DNA of 64,000 bases. It comes from Halorussus limi (GTDB lineage: Archaea; Halobacteriota; Halobacteria; Halobacteriales; Haladaptataceae). Below, one piece after another: positions 42,575 through 49,776 of this stretch; the stretch's first letter is position 1; each line of letters opens with the position of its first letter. Position numbers and translations under genes: made by a program. Under the pieces are notes generated by a model. The model was given only the letters and a program-made list of their open reading frames with translations. It did no database searches and was not told where the DNA came from. The stretch lies in the NCBI RefSeq assembly GCF_023238205.1, contig NZ_CP096659.1, positions 1,612,001 through 1,676,000 on the forward strand, written 5' to 3'.

Positions 42575-43015
42575 ATGGTCGGACGAAAGAAGCGGTACGC
42601 GCTGGCCGACTCCGCCCAGCAGATAGTCGGCGGGTTCCTGCTGGCCGGACCGTTCGTCGTGACCGAGGAAGTGTGGGTGCTGGCACGTGACATGACGACC
42701 CCGGAAGCGCTGCTCACCGTTCTCATCGTCTTCCTGATCGGGTACGGCGCGCTCTACAAGGCCGACGACGACCGCGACCCCGACCGCGAGTCGGAGGTCG
42801 CGGGGATTCCGACGCGGTTCGTCTCGCTGATGCTCGTCTCGTTCGGGTCGGTCGCCATCCTCTCGGTGGCGTTCGGCGCCCCCGACACGTTCCTCAGCGA
42901 CACGTTCACGGACGGTCGTCCGTCGATGGAGACGGTCAAAATCACGCTCCGGGCCGTCAGCGTCGGCGCGGTGTTCAGCGTGGTCGGCGCGGCCACCGCC
43001 GACAGCGTGTTCTGA
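42575..43015 (+). CDS. DUF2391 family membrane protein
   Basis: A 146-residue protein with four membrane segments (about residues 17-37, 50-68, 88-108 and 124-144). It starts MVGRKKRYALADSAQQIVGGFLLAGPFVVTEEVW, which fits DUF2391/TIGR02587 integral membrane proteins. The start is supported by GCTTTTACC about 27-33 bases upstream. Its role is unknown. The long hydrophobic frame with charged loop DDDRDPDRESE supports a real gene. Confidence 0.75.
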   Translation: MVGRKKRYALADSAQQIVGGFLLAGPFVVTEEVWVLARDMTTPEALLTVLIVFLIGYGALYKADDDRDPDRESEVAGIPTRFVSLMLVSFGSVAILSVAFGAPDTFLSDTFTDGRPSMETVKITLRAVSVGAVFSVVGAATADSVF

Positions 43016-43075
43016 CGGCACTCCGGCCGGCGTTTCACCCCGCGGGCCGATTGCCGAATCGACAGTTCACCCGCA

Positions 43076-43083
43076 TTCTTAAG
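43076..43083 (+). promoter_or_regulatory. TATA box of the 43109 gene
   Basis: TTCTTAAG is centred about 29 bases before the ATG at 43109, and favours that ATG over the GTG six bases upstream. Confidence 0.55.
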
Positions 43084-43108
43084 TCGCCTGCACGTATTAT
43101 CCGTGGAT

Positions 43109-43696
43109 ATGGATTATCAACTCGCCATCGAAAACACCCCCGAGACGATACCCGGTGGCACTGGCGTCCTCCTCCTCCATCCGAGCACTGGCGAAACGGA
43201 CCGCATCGACACCGACTTCCTGAAGACCGACACCGACCACTTCCTCGTCATCTCGACGCGAACCACCGCCCGCGAGGTCAAGCAGAAACTCGACCACTAC
43301 GACGTAGACGAGAGCAAGGCCGAGATTCTCGACACTCTGAGCATCGAACGCGGCTACTCGCGGCGAAGTACGGAAAACGTCCACTACGTCTCCTCGCCCG
43401 ACGACCTCGAAGGCGTCCTCGACATCACCCGGCGGTTCCTCGAAGAGACCGACGGCAAGCGCCGCATCAGCCTCGACTCCATCACCGAGATGGCCTACTA
43501 CGCCGACGAGTCGCGGGTCCGCGACGTGATTCGCCAGATTCTGGGCCTCCTGCGCGAACACGACGCGGTCGGCCTGTTCCACCTCTCGAAGGGCGTCCAC
43601 GACGAGGAACACGTCGAGAAGTTCATGGGTCTGTTCGACGCCATCATCGACCTCGACCGCGACGGCGAGGTCAACAGCGACTTCGAGAACGTCTGA
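43109..43696 (+). CDS. RecA-like superfamily protein lacking a Walker A loop, haloarchaeal
   Basis: A 195-residue protein. The first 115 residues look like a degenerate KaiC/RadA-type core: YQLAIENTPETIPGGTGVLLLHPSTG where the P-loop would be, HFLVISTRTTAREVKQKLDHY, then AEILDTLSIERGYSRRS. There is no GxxxxGK[ST]. The second half (DSITEMAYYADESRVRDVIRQILGLLREHDAVGLFHLSKGVHDEEHVEKFMGLFD) resembles the haloarchaeal transducer-like RecA relatives (DUF7090 type). ATP binding is doubtful and a regulatory role is possible. Confidence in the gene is high and in the family moderate. Confidence 0.65.
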   Translation: MDYQLAIENTPETIPGGTGVLLLHPSTGETDRIDTDFLKTDTDHFLVISTRTTAREVKQKLDHYDVDESKAEILDTLSIERGYSRRSTENVHYVSSPDDLEGVLDITRRFLEETDGKRRISLDSITEMAYYADESRVRDVIRQILGLLREHDAVGLFHLSKGVHDEEHVEKFMGLFDAIIDLDRDGEVNSDFENV

Positions 43697-44052
43697 AGTT
43701 TCTGTTCGGTCGGATTTTCGTAGGCGACTGCGAGACGCTCGTCTCGACTTACGTTTCGTACTGGCTCTTTCTGGACTGATGCGTGCTGGCACGACCTCCA
43801 GTGGTCGCCCCGTTCCGCGCGGTCGTTTCGAGTAGGGCGGACGACTGCTCGGAGGACGCTGTTCTCCGGTCGACGAGCATCGAAGGGAGGAACGACCGAC
43901 AAGCGCTGAACAGTGAGCGGCCAGGAGTGCTGTTGTGGTCTAATTAATGACAGAATATATAACTATTTCTCTGACTTCCACTGGACTACGAAGGCAGTGA
44001 GTCTCTTATTCCACTTACCGCGAACAAGTATACCTTGAGAGAAGTATCAGCA
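43697..44052. other. Gene-free stretch leading into an AT-richer patch
   Basis: From about 43930 rightward the composition shifts toward A/T (TAATTAATG, GAATATATAAC near 43945-43965) and stays so to about 44600. No convincing gene is seen before the nuclease stop at 44053. The ATATATAAC element could be a plus-strand TATA box, but no start with a useful frame follows it. Confidence 0.4.
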
Positions 44053-44496
44053 CTACTCCGATTCTGACCGAATAGCGTTCACCCAGTTTTCTAGGGCGTA
44101 ATCCGCTGCCCAATTGACATTCGGAGACGTTTTCTCGGATTCTTCTACTCGTATTCCCATCGAAGTCTTCGGTGCGTCTGCTATCGGTACGACGAACGAC
44201 CGCTCGATTTCTGGTGAATAAACCGCGAAGACATCGATTTCTCCTTCATATCCTTCCTTCTCGACTTTTCTGGTCAGTGTTCCTGAGCTTCTGGTTTCGA
44301 ACTGAACGCGTCCGTTTTCTATTCGTCCTGTTTTAATCTGAACTCGATAAAAATGTCCAGATTCTTCCACTACGACATCGTATCTCTCGTTATCGCCAAA
44401 GGGTTCTAAGGCAGTCAGACCATTCCGGATAAATTCGAAAATAATTGCCGCCTCGGTCTGCTGGCCGCGTTCTTTAGGGTGCACTATCTCACTCAT
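44053..44496 (-). CDS. PD-(D/E)XK nuclease, homing-endonuclease-like (PDDEXK_5 type)
   Basis: A 147-residue protein. It begins SEIVHPKERGQQTEAAIIFEFIRNG, as in the group I intron-associated PD-(D/E)XK family. The catalytic strands are NERYDVVVEESGHFYRVQIKTG, giving Asp ... Gln-x-Lys (a QxK variant of ExK) plus an upstream Glu in RGQQTEA. It may cut or bind structured DNA. The gene is markedly AT-richer than its neighbours and uses codons they avoid (TCT, AGA, ATA), which points to recent transfer. It lies 240 bases from the intron-bearing tRNA-Lys. No other mobile-element gene survives next to it. Confidence 0.75.
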   Translation of the reverse strand: MSEIVHPKERGQQTEAAIIFEFIRNGLTALEPFGDNERYDVVVEESGHFYRVQIKTGRIENGRVQFETRSSGTLTRKVEKEGYEGEIDVFAVYSPEIERSFVVPIADAPKTSMGIRVEESEKTSPNVNWAADYALENWVNAIRSESE

Positions 44497-44615
44497 ACTC
44501 GCTATTTAGTCGATATTGACTAAAATGTAGCCCTTCCGTCTTAGGTGGAAGAGCAAGCAGGTCGCTGAGAAGAGACTGATTCATGATTACAATTTTGCTC
44601 ACCACAGTCAGACCG

Positions 44616-44735
44616 GGCTAGAAGGGATTGAACCACGCCGAGAGGTTCCTGCTCACTGCGTTGCGCGGGCGTGCGACTCGTCTACCCTCGAATCTTTTCT
44701 AACGGCTTCGCTCTTCACTTCGTTCGTCGCAGAAG
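44616..44735. repeat. Partial tRNA-Lys 3' copy and palindromic spacer
   Basis: GGGCTAGAAGGGATTGAACC at 44616-44635 is a diverged copy of the tRNA-Lys 3' end (44737 onward). Between the two lie GGGCGTGCGACTCGTCT, an inverted T-arm-like CTCGAATCTTTTCT and a GCTTCGCTC-rich block. The same order of parts occurs beside tRNA-Arg at 9.6-9.9 kb. No gene lies in this segment. Confidence 0.7.
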
Positions 44736-44848
44736 CGGGCTGGAAGGGATTTGAACCCCTGGCCGTCTGGTGTCTTCCACGACCATCCGGAAGACCCGGG
44801 TGCGTCGTGCTAAAAGCCAGACGCTCTGCCTAACTGAGCTACCAGCCC
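44736..44848 (-). tRNA. tRNA-Lys (anticodon TTT) with a 39-nt intron
   Basis: The minus strand folds as a tRNA with acceptor GGGCTGG/CCAGCCC (discriminator G), D arm GCTC/GAGC, anticodon stem TCTGG/CCAGA with anticodon TTT in CTTTTA, and T arm with GGTTCAAATC. A 39-nt intron interrupts the loop after A37, the canonical archaeal 37/38 site. The intron can fold by CACGAC/GTCGTG and CCGG/CCGG pairing, consistent with a bulge-helix-bulge for the splicing endonuclease. Exons are 38 and 36 nt. CCA is not encoded. Confidence 0.92.
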
Positions 44849-44931
44849 TCACTTGGTCGATTGCACCGGGCGAAGTTAAACGTTTACAATTTCCCGGAAG
44901 CTTTACCACCTCGTCGTCGGTCGAAACGCGC

Positions 44932-46263
44932 ATGAACGATTTCGCCCGCGAGTGGGACACGGACCTCCGGGAGTTCGCCGAGGAGTTACTCCGATTCGAC
45001 ACGACCGACGGCCACGAGGCGCCCGCCCAAGCGTTCGTCCGCGAGCGTCTCGACGCCCTCGGATTCGAGACCTACGAGTGGACCGCGGACGCCGAGCAGT
45101 TGGCCGGTCACGACTCGTTCCCGGACGACCCCGACGAGATTCCGGTCGAAGGACGGCCGAGCGTCGGCGGCGTCCTCGAGTTCGGCGACCCGGAGGCGGG
45201 CCGGACGCTCGTCCTGAACGGGCACGTCGACGTGGTACCGGTCGCCCGCGACTCGTGGTCGAGCGACCCCTTCGACCCGACGTGGCGCCAGGGCGGGGGA
45301 GCGTCGGGAAGCGACGAGGGCGACGTCGGAGACGGGACCGAAACCGACGCCCGGACCCTGACCGCCCGCGGCGCGGCCGACATGAAGTGCGGTCTCGCGA
45401 CCTGCGTCTTCGCGGCGAAGCACCTCCACGAGCGCGCCACGGGCGACTCGGCCACCGCCTCCCTCGACGGTCGAGTCGTGGTCGAGAGCGTCGTCGGCGA
45501 GGAGGAGGGCGGCATCGGCGCGGCCGCGGCCGCGCTCTCGAACCCTTACCCCTTCGAGCGCGACGCCGCGATCATCGCCGAACCGACCGACCTCCGCCCC
45601 GTCACGGCCTCCGAGGGAAGCCTGATGAAGCGCCTCCGCCTCGAAGGGCGGTCGGCCCACGCCGCGACGCGGTGGCGCGGCGTGGACGTGCTCCCCTACT
45701 TCGAGGAGATTCGCCGGGCGTTCCGGGACCTCGAAACCGAGCGCGGCGAGTCGGTGACCCACCCGCTCTACGACCGCTTCCCGGTGCCGTGGCCCGTGGT
45801 CGTGGGTCGCGTCGAGGCGGGCGACTGGGCCTCGTCGGTCCCCGCCGAACTGACCGCAGAGCTACGCATCGGCGTCGCGCCGGGCGAGACAGTCGCGGAG
45901 GTAGAGGACGTTTTCGACCGCCGCCTCGCCGAGTTGGTCGCCGACGACGAGTGGTTGGCCGAGCATCCGCCCCGATTCGAGCGGTTCTCGGTCCAGTTCG
46001 AACCGTCGGAAATCGACGCCGACGAACCGGTCGTCGGCGCGGTCCAGCGCGCGATGGAGGGCCGCGGTCTCGACGACACCGACCCCCGGGGCGCGACCTA
46101 CGGCGCGGACGCCCGCTGGTACATCGAGGCCGGAGTCCCGACCGTGATGTTCGGACCGGGGAACATCGAGCAGGCCCACTTCCCCGACGAGACGATTCGG
46201 TGGGCGGACGTGCTGACCGCTGGCGGGGTGCTGGCGGACGCGGCGGAATCGTTCCTCGATTGA
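44932..46263 (+). CDS. M20 family metallopeptidase (ArgE/DapE/carboxypeptidase G2 type)
   Basis: A 443-residue dinuclear zinc enzyme. VLNGHVDVVP supplies His and Asp, RGAADMKCGLA the bridging Asp, and VVGEEEGGIGA the catalytic Glu with a metal Glu. Later ligands lie in AEPTDL and FGPGNIEQAHFPDE. The dimerisation lid spans about residues 220-340 (RSAHAATRWRGVDVL). Substrates in the family are N-acyl amino acids, succinyl-diaminopimelate or small peptides; none can be chosen. The charged insert GASGSDEGDVGDGTETD at about 120-140 is a haloarchaeal loop. Start MNDFAREWDTDL fits the family. Confidence 0.9.
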   Translation: MNDFAREWDTDLREFAEELLRFDTTDGHEAPAQAFVRERLDALGFETYEWTADAEQLAGHDSFPDDPDEIPVEGRPSVGGVLEFGDPEAGRTLVLNGHVDVVPVARDSWSSDPFDPTWRQGGGASGSDEGDVGDGTETDARTLTARGAADMKCGLATCVFAAKHLHERATGDSATASLDGRVVVESVVGEEEGGIGAAAAALSNPYPFERDAAIIAEPTDLRPVTASEGSLMKRLRLEGRSAHAATRWRGVDVLPYFEEIRRAFRDLETERGESVTHPLYDRFPVPWPVVVGRVEAGDWASSVPAELTAELRIGVAPGETVAEVEDVFDRRLAELVADDEWLAEHPPRFERFSVQFEPSEIDADEPVVGAVQRAMEGRGLDDTDPRGATYGADARWYIEAGVPTVMFGPGNIEQAHFPDETIRWADVLTAGGVLADAAESFLD

Positions 46264-46264
46264 G

Positions 46265-46999
46265 TCAGGAGAACTTCTCGTCGAGCGCCTCGGCGACGAC
46301 TTCCTCCGGGGGCTTGCCCTCCATCGCCGCTGTGCGGCGGAGTTCCCGGTAGGTCTCGGTCGGGAGCGAGAGGGTGAGGCGGCCGGGTCGCACGCCGTGG
46401 TCCGCGAGGGCGTCTTCGACCGGGGTCCCGGCGTTGACCGCGCTGGCGACCGACCGGACCTCTCGGACCGTCAGATCGCCGTCGAGGACGGCCCACGCGA
46501 GTTGGAATCGGTCCTCGCCGCCCACCCGGGCGATGTGCTTGGCCGCGGTCGGCGCGACGTGACCCATCGCGACGTACCGCCGGATGGACTGGGGCAGGTC
46601 GTGGACCCGCGCCCACTTCCGGATGAACGCGACCGTCACGCCGTCGCCCGCGCGCTCGGCCGCCGCCTTGTACGACCCCTCGCCGCGAACCAGCGCGGCG
46701 CAGGCGGCCGCGCCCCGGAGCATGAACACGTTGTCCTCGGCCCCGGCGGTGTTCTCGGCGAAGCGCGCGACCGTCTCGGCCGCCTCCGCGACGCTCTCGG
46801 GGTCCGTCGGGTCGAACGCCTTGGCCTGCGCGGCGCTCTGTCCGGTGACGGCCGCGTCGCCCCGGACGACCGGTTGGCCGACCGGCGACTCGCGGTCGGT
46901 CGGCGGCGGTTCGCGGTCGCCCGGCGAGGATTCGCGGTCGCCGGTCGGCGACTCGCGGTCGGGCGTGCGCCCGGCGTCGCTTCCTCCGTCTTCGCTCAT
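46265..46999 (-). CDS. ParB-like helix-turn-helix protein with C-terminal ribbon-helix-helix-like segment (DUF7119-like)
   Basis: A 244-residue protein. The N-terminal 55 residues are a low-complexity repeat of (T/S)xDRESP units. The segment from about residue 85 to 210 resembles the HTH of ParB/KorB: YKAAAERAGDGVTVAFIRKW, LPQSIRRYVAMGHVAPTAAKHIARV and LAWAVLDGDLTVREVRSVASAV. The last 35 residues (RPGRLTLSLPTETYRELRRT) look like a ribbon-helix-helix unit. No ParB N-terminal CTPase motif (GxxRxR) is present. DNA binding is likely. Partition or regulatory function is open. The assignment to DUF7119 is from memory. Confidence 0.7.
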   Translation of the reverse strand: MSEDGGSDAGRTPDRESPTGDRESSPGDREPPPTDRESPVGQPVVRGDAAVTGQSAAQAKAFDPTDPESVAEAAETVARFAENTAGAEDNVFMLRGAAACAALVRGEGSYKAAAERAGDGVTVAFIRKWARVHDLPQSIRRYVAMGHVAPTAAKHIARVGGEDRFQLAWAVLDGDLTVREVRSVASAVNAGTPVEDALADHGVRPGRLTLSLPTETYRELRRTAAMEGKPPEEVVAEALDEKFS

Positions 47000-47134
47000 C
47001 GGACGAACGGTGGGACTCGGCGGGCAAAAGTCCGCGGTTCGGGACAATGGTCGCCTGAGACTCGACCCGCCAGCGGACGGACAGGTCAACGACCGCCGAA
47101 AACCGCTTTTCCCGTTGGGCGCGTCAGTTACGGG

Positions 47135-47281
47135 ATGGGAATCTTTCGCCGACTCGCAGAGCGACGTCGGAAGGGCAACGGGGGACGGTACGTCTGCACG
47201 CTCTGCGGGGCCACGTTCGAGGAGCGCGCGGTGGTCGTCTGCCCGAAGTGTCGCGGGTTCGTCGTGGAGCGCCGGAAGTAG
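47135..47281 (+). CDS. 48-residue zinc-ribbon microprotein
   Basis: The frame starts MGIFRRLAERRRKGNGG and holds two CxxC pairs, CTLCGATF and CPKCRGF, nine residues apart: a rubredoxin-like zinc ribbon. It ends VVERRK. An A/T-rich AACCGCTTTT lies about 25-35 bases before the ATG. The tail is basic, so nucleic acid or protein binding is plausible. Many haloarchaeal microproteins of this two-CPxC class are real and matter for stress responses. It abuts the stop of the next gene, which lies on the other strand. Confidence 0.75.
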   Translation: MGIFRRLAERRRKGNGGRYVCTLCGATFEERAVVVCPKCRGFVVERRK

Positions 47282-47749
47282 TCAGTCCTCGCGCCACGCT
47301 TCGCCGTCGGTCCGGTCGCGCCACTCTCGCTGGCACTCCCGCTCGGTAACGTGTTTCTCCCCGTCGGCCAATCGCTCGCGGGCCGACGCCTCGAACTCGG
47401 CGATGGGCGAGAGGAAGTCCCGCTCGAACGCCTCGACCAGTTCGTAGGTCCAGCGGTCGCCGACCGCACCCGCGGGGAGGTGGCGGTCCCGGAGTTCGTC
47501 GGCCAAATCGTCGTGACCGGCCTCCCGGAGTTTCTCCCTCGCGGCGTCGAACCGGTCCATCCCCCGGCCGACCTGATGGTGGCAGTCGAGCAGGCGGCCG
47601 TACCCCCGACGGACGTGCTCGATGCCGACCTGCATCTCGTGGAGGGCGTCGCGTTCGGCGTCCGTGAGGTCCGGGTCGGTCGAATCGGTGTCGGTCGAAC
47701 CGTCGTCCGCCGCGTCGCGTTCGCTCGCCTCGAAGTCGTCGTCCGACAT
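47282..47749 (-). CDS. Conserved-looking acidic protein, unknown
   Basis: A 155-residue soluble, largely helical protein. The N-terminal 35 residues are Asp/Ser/Thr-rich. The core (MQVGIEHVRRGYGRLLDCHHQVGRGMDRFDAAREKLREAG, then HLPAGAVGDRWTYELVEAFERDFL) has regularly placed His, Arg and Trp and looks like a helical bundle. It ends QREWRDRTDGEAWRED. The start MSDDDFEASERD was taken; an earlier Met adds 7 residues. The stop touches that of the convergent zinc-ribbon gene. The function is unknown. Confidence 0.7.
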   Translation of the reverse strand: MSDDDFEASERDAADDGSTDTDSTDPDLTDAERDALHEMQVGIEHVRRGYGRLLDCHHQVGRGMDRFDAAREKLREAGHDDLADELRDRHLPAGAVGDRWTYELVEAFERDFLSPIAEFEASARERLADGEKHVTERECQREWRDRTDGEAWRED

Positions 47750-47879
47750 GCGTGATTCGGGGGACTGCATCGTCAAAGGCGTTCTTGCCGCGGTGGCGAC
47801 GGGCGGCGATTGCCTCGCCGTCCCCCTGACCTGCCCGAGCGGCGATGCCTTTCAGTGACTCCCCACCGTACGCTGGTGC

Positions 47880-48854
47880 ATGGCACAGAACCGCGGCGGA
47901 TGGTCGACGGCCCGGATGCCCGAGATGGACGAGCGCGTCGTGGTCGTCACGGGCGCGAACAGCGGCCTCGGCTACGAGGCGACCCGCGCGTTCGCCCGGA
48001 AGGGCGCGCACGTCGTCATGGCTTGCCGGAGCGAGGAGCGCGGCGAGGCGGCCAAGCGCCGTATCCGCACCGAGGACGCCGAGGGAACCGCACGCGGGTC
48101 GCTGGAGGTGGCGTCGCTCGACCTCGCGAACCTCGACTCGGTCCGGTCGTTCGCCGACGGGTTCCGCGAGGCCCACGACGAACTCCACGTCCTCTGCAAC
48201 AACGCGGGCGTGATGGCGATTCCCCGCGACGAGACCGAGGACGGCTTCGAGATGCAGTTCGGCGTGAACCACCTCGGTCACTTCGCGCTGACCGGCCACC
48301 TGCTCGACGCCCTGCTCGACACGCCCGGCGAGACGCGGGTCGTGACCCAGAGCAGCGGCGTCCACGAGCGCGGGGACATCGACTTCGAGGACCTCCACCA
48401 CGAGGAGTCCTACGACGAGTGGGACGCCTACGCCCAGAGCAAACTCGCGAACGTGCTGTTCGCCTACGAACTCCAGCGCCGACTCGACGACGCGGACGCC
48501 GACGTGGCGAGCGTCGCCTGTCACCCCGGATACGCCGCCACGAACCTCCAGCGCCGCGGGCCCGAGATGCGCGGGTCGACCGCCCGACTCTGGGCGATGA
48601 AGGCCATGAACGCCGTCCTCGCCCAGTCGGCCGAGCAGGGCGCGCTCCCGATGCTCTACGCCGCGACCGCGCCCGGAATCGAGGGCGGGGAGTACGTCGG
48701 TCCCGGCGGCCTGCTCGACATGCGCGGCCCGCCCGAGATTCAGCGGTCGAGCGAGGTCTCCTACGACCGCCACCGCGCCGAGCGACTCTGGGCGGTCTCC
48801 GAGGAGTCGACCGGCGTGACCTACGACCTCGAACGCCCGGCGACCGCGGACTGA
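47880..48854 (+). CDS. Short-chain dehydrogenase/reductase, retinol dehydrogenase-like
   Basis: A 324-residue SDR with TGANSGLG (NAD(P) loop), NNAGVM, the catalytic YAQSKLANVLFAYEL (YxxxK) and a Ser in TQSSGVH. The CHPGYAATNLQRR segment is typical of the protochlorophyllide/retinol dehydrogenase subgroup. The Arg in ACRSEER suggests NADPH preference (inference). The substrate is unknown. Sir2 follows 57 bases downstream on the same strand and may share the message. Confidence 0.9.
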   Translation: MAQNRGGWSTARMPEMDERVVVVTGANSGLGYEATRAFARKGAHVVMACRSEERGEAAKRRIRTEDAEGTARGSLEVASLDLANLDSVRSFADGFREAHDELHVLCNNAGVMAIPRDETEDGFEMQFGVNHLGHFALTGHLLDALLDTPGETRVVTQSSGVHERGDIDFEDLHHEESYDEWDAYAQSKLANVLFAYELQRRLDDADADVASVACHPGYAATNLQRRGPEMRGSTARLWAMKAMNAVLAQSAEQGALPMLYAATAPGIEGGEYVGPGGLLDMRGPPEIQRSSEVSYDRHRAERLWAVSEESTGVTYDLERPATAD

Positions 48855-48911
48855 CCGAGTCCCGAACGCGCCGTCGGGCAGTTTTTCCCCGCCCGACCGT
48901 AACCCTCGGTC

Positions 48912-49661
48912 ATGGACCGAATCCGGGCCGCCGCCCGCGACCTCCGGGACGCCGACGCCGCGGTCGCGCTGACCGGCGCGGGCGTGAGCGCGCCCTCCGG
49001 CGTCCCGCCGTTCCGCGGCGAGGACGGAATCTGGAACGAGTACGACCCCGACGCCCTCGACGTGTGGCGCTTCCGCAGGGAACCGGGCGCGTTCTGGGCC
49101 GACTGGTTGGACCTCCGCGCGGACCTGCTCGACGCCGACCCCGAACCGAACCCCGCCCACGAGGCGCTCGCCGACCTCTCGGCCGCGGGCCGCCTCGACG
49201 CCCTCGTCACCCAGAACATCGACGGTCTGCACCGGGACGCGGGGTCCGAGGAGGTCGTCGAACTCCACGGCAACGCTCGGCGCGCCGTCTGCCGGAACTG
49301 CGGGTGGACCACCTCGGCGGACGACGCCGTCGCGCGGGCGGAGTCGGGCGACCTGCCGCCGCGGTGCGACGCCTGCGACGGCGCGCTCAAACCCGACGCG
49401 GTGCTGTTCGGCGAGCAACTGCCCCGAGACGCGCTGGTCCGCGCGCGGGAACTCGCCGCCGACAGCGAGGCGTTTCTCGTCGCCGGGTCGTCGCTCACGG
49501 TCGAACCCGCCGCGTCGCTGCCCGCGAGGGCGGCGGAGTCGGGGGCGACCCTGATTGTCGTCAATCTGGACGAGACGCCGCTGGACGCGCGGGCCGACTA
49601 CGTCTTCCGCGGGGACGTGACCGAGGTGCTACCTGCGCTCCGCGAGGCGGTCGGCGAGTGA
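48912..49661 (+). CDS. Sir2 family NAD-dependent protein deacylase
   Basis: A 249-residue sirtuin. The NAD pocket is ALTGAGVSAPSGVPPFRG (canonical GAGxSxxSGIPxFR with Pro replacing Glu). TQNIDGLHRDAG and the catalytic HGN in ELHGNARR are present. The zinc site is CRNC ... CDAC, and the chain ends with GSSLTVEPAASLP and VNLDETP. It removes acyl groups from lysines and makes nicotinamide. In many organisms the target is acetyl-CoA synthetase; two Acs genes lie 8-15 kb downstream, and salvage enzymes for nicotinamide lie in the same window. These links are inference. Confidence 0.92.
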   Translation: MDRIRAAARDLRDADAAVALTGAGVSAPSGVPPFRGEDGIWNEYDPDALDVWRFRREPGAFWADWLDLRADLLDADPEPNPAHEALADLSAAGRLDALVTQNIDGLHRDAGSEEVVELHGNARRAVCRNCGWTTSADDAVARAESGDLPPRCDACDGALKPDAVLFGEQLPRDALVRARELAADSEAFLVAGSSLTVEPAASLPARAAESGATLIVVNLDETPLDARADYVFRGDVTEVLPALREAVGE

Positions 49662-49776
49662 CCCTCGCGCCGCGCGAATCGGTCGGCGGGTAGAAATTGC
49701 CTGCGTCGCGTCGCCTGCGCAGAACTTGCGACCACCCGCCGACATAAGCCGTTGGCCTCCGTCGGTGGGGACGACC

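Noticed and set aside
44715-45002. 95-codon minus-strand frame over the tRNA-Lys gene
   Set aside because: It reads through the tRNA and its intron, so it is not a protein gene.
47124-49418. Very long open frame (764 codons) on the minus strand opposite the SDR and Sir2 genes
   Set aside because: It runs antisense to two well-supported genes, has the Arg/Val/Gly-rich composition produced by reading GC-rich genes in the wrong frame, and shows no domain.
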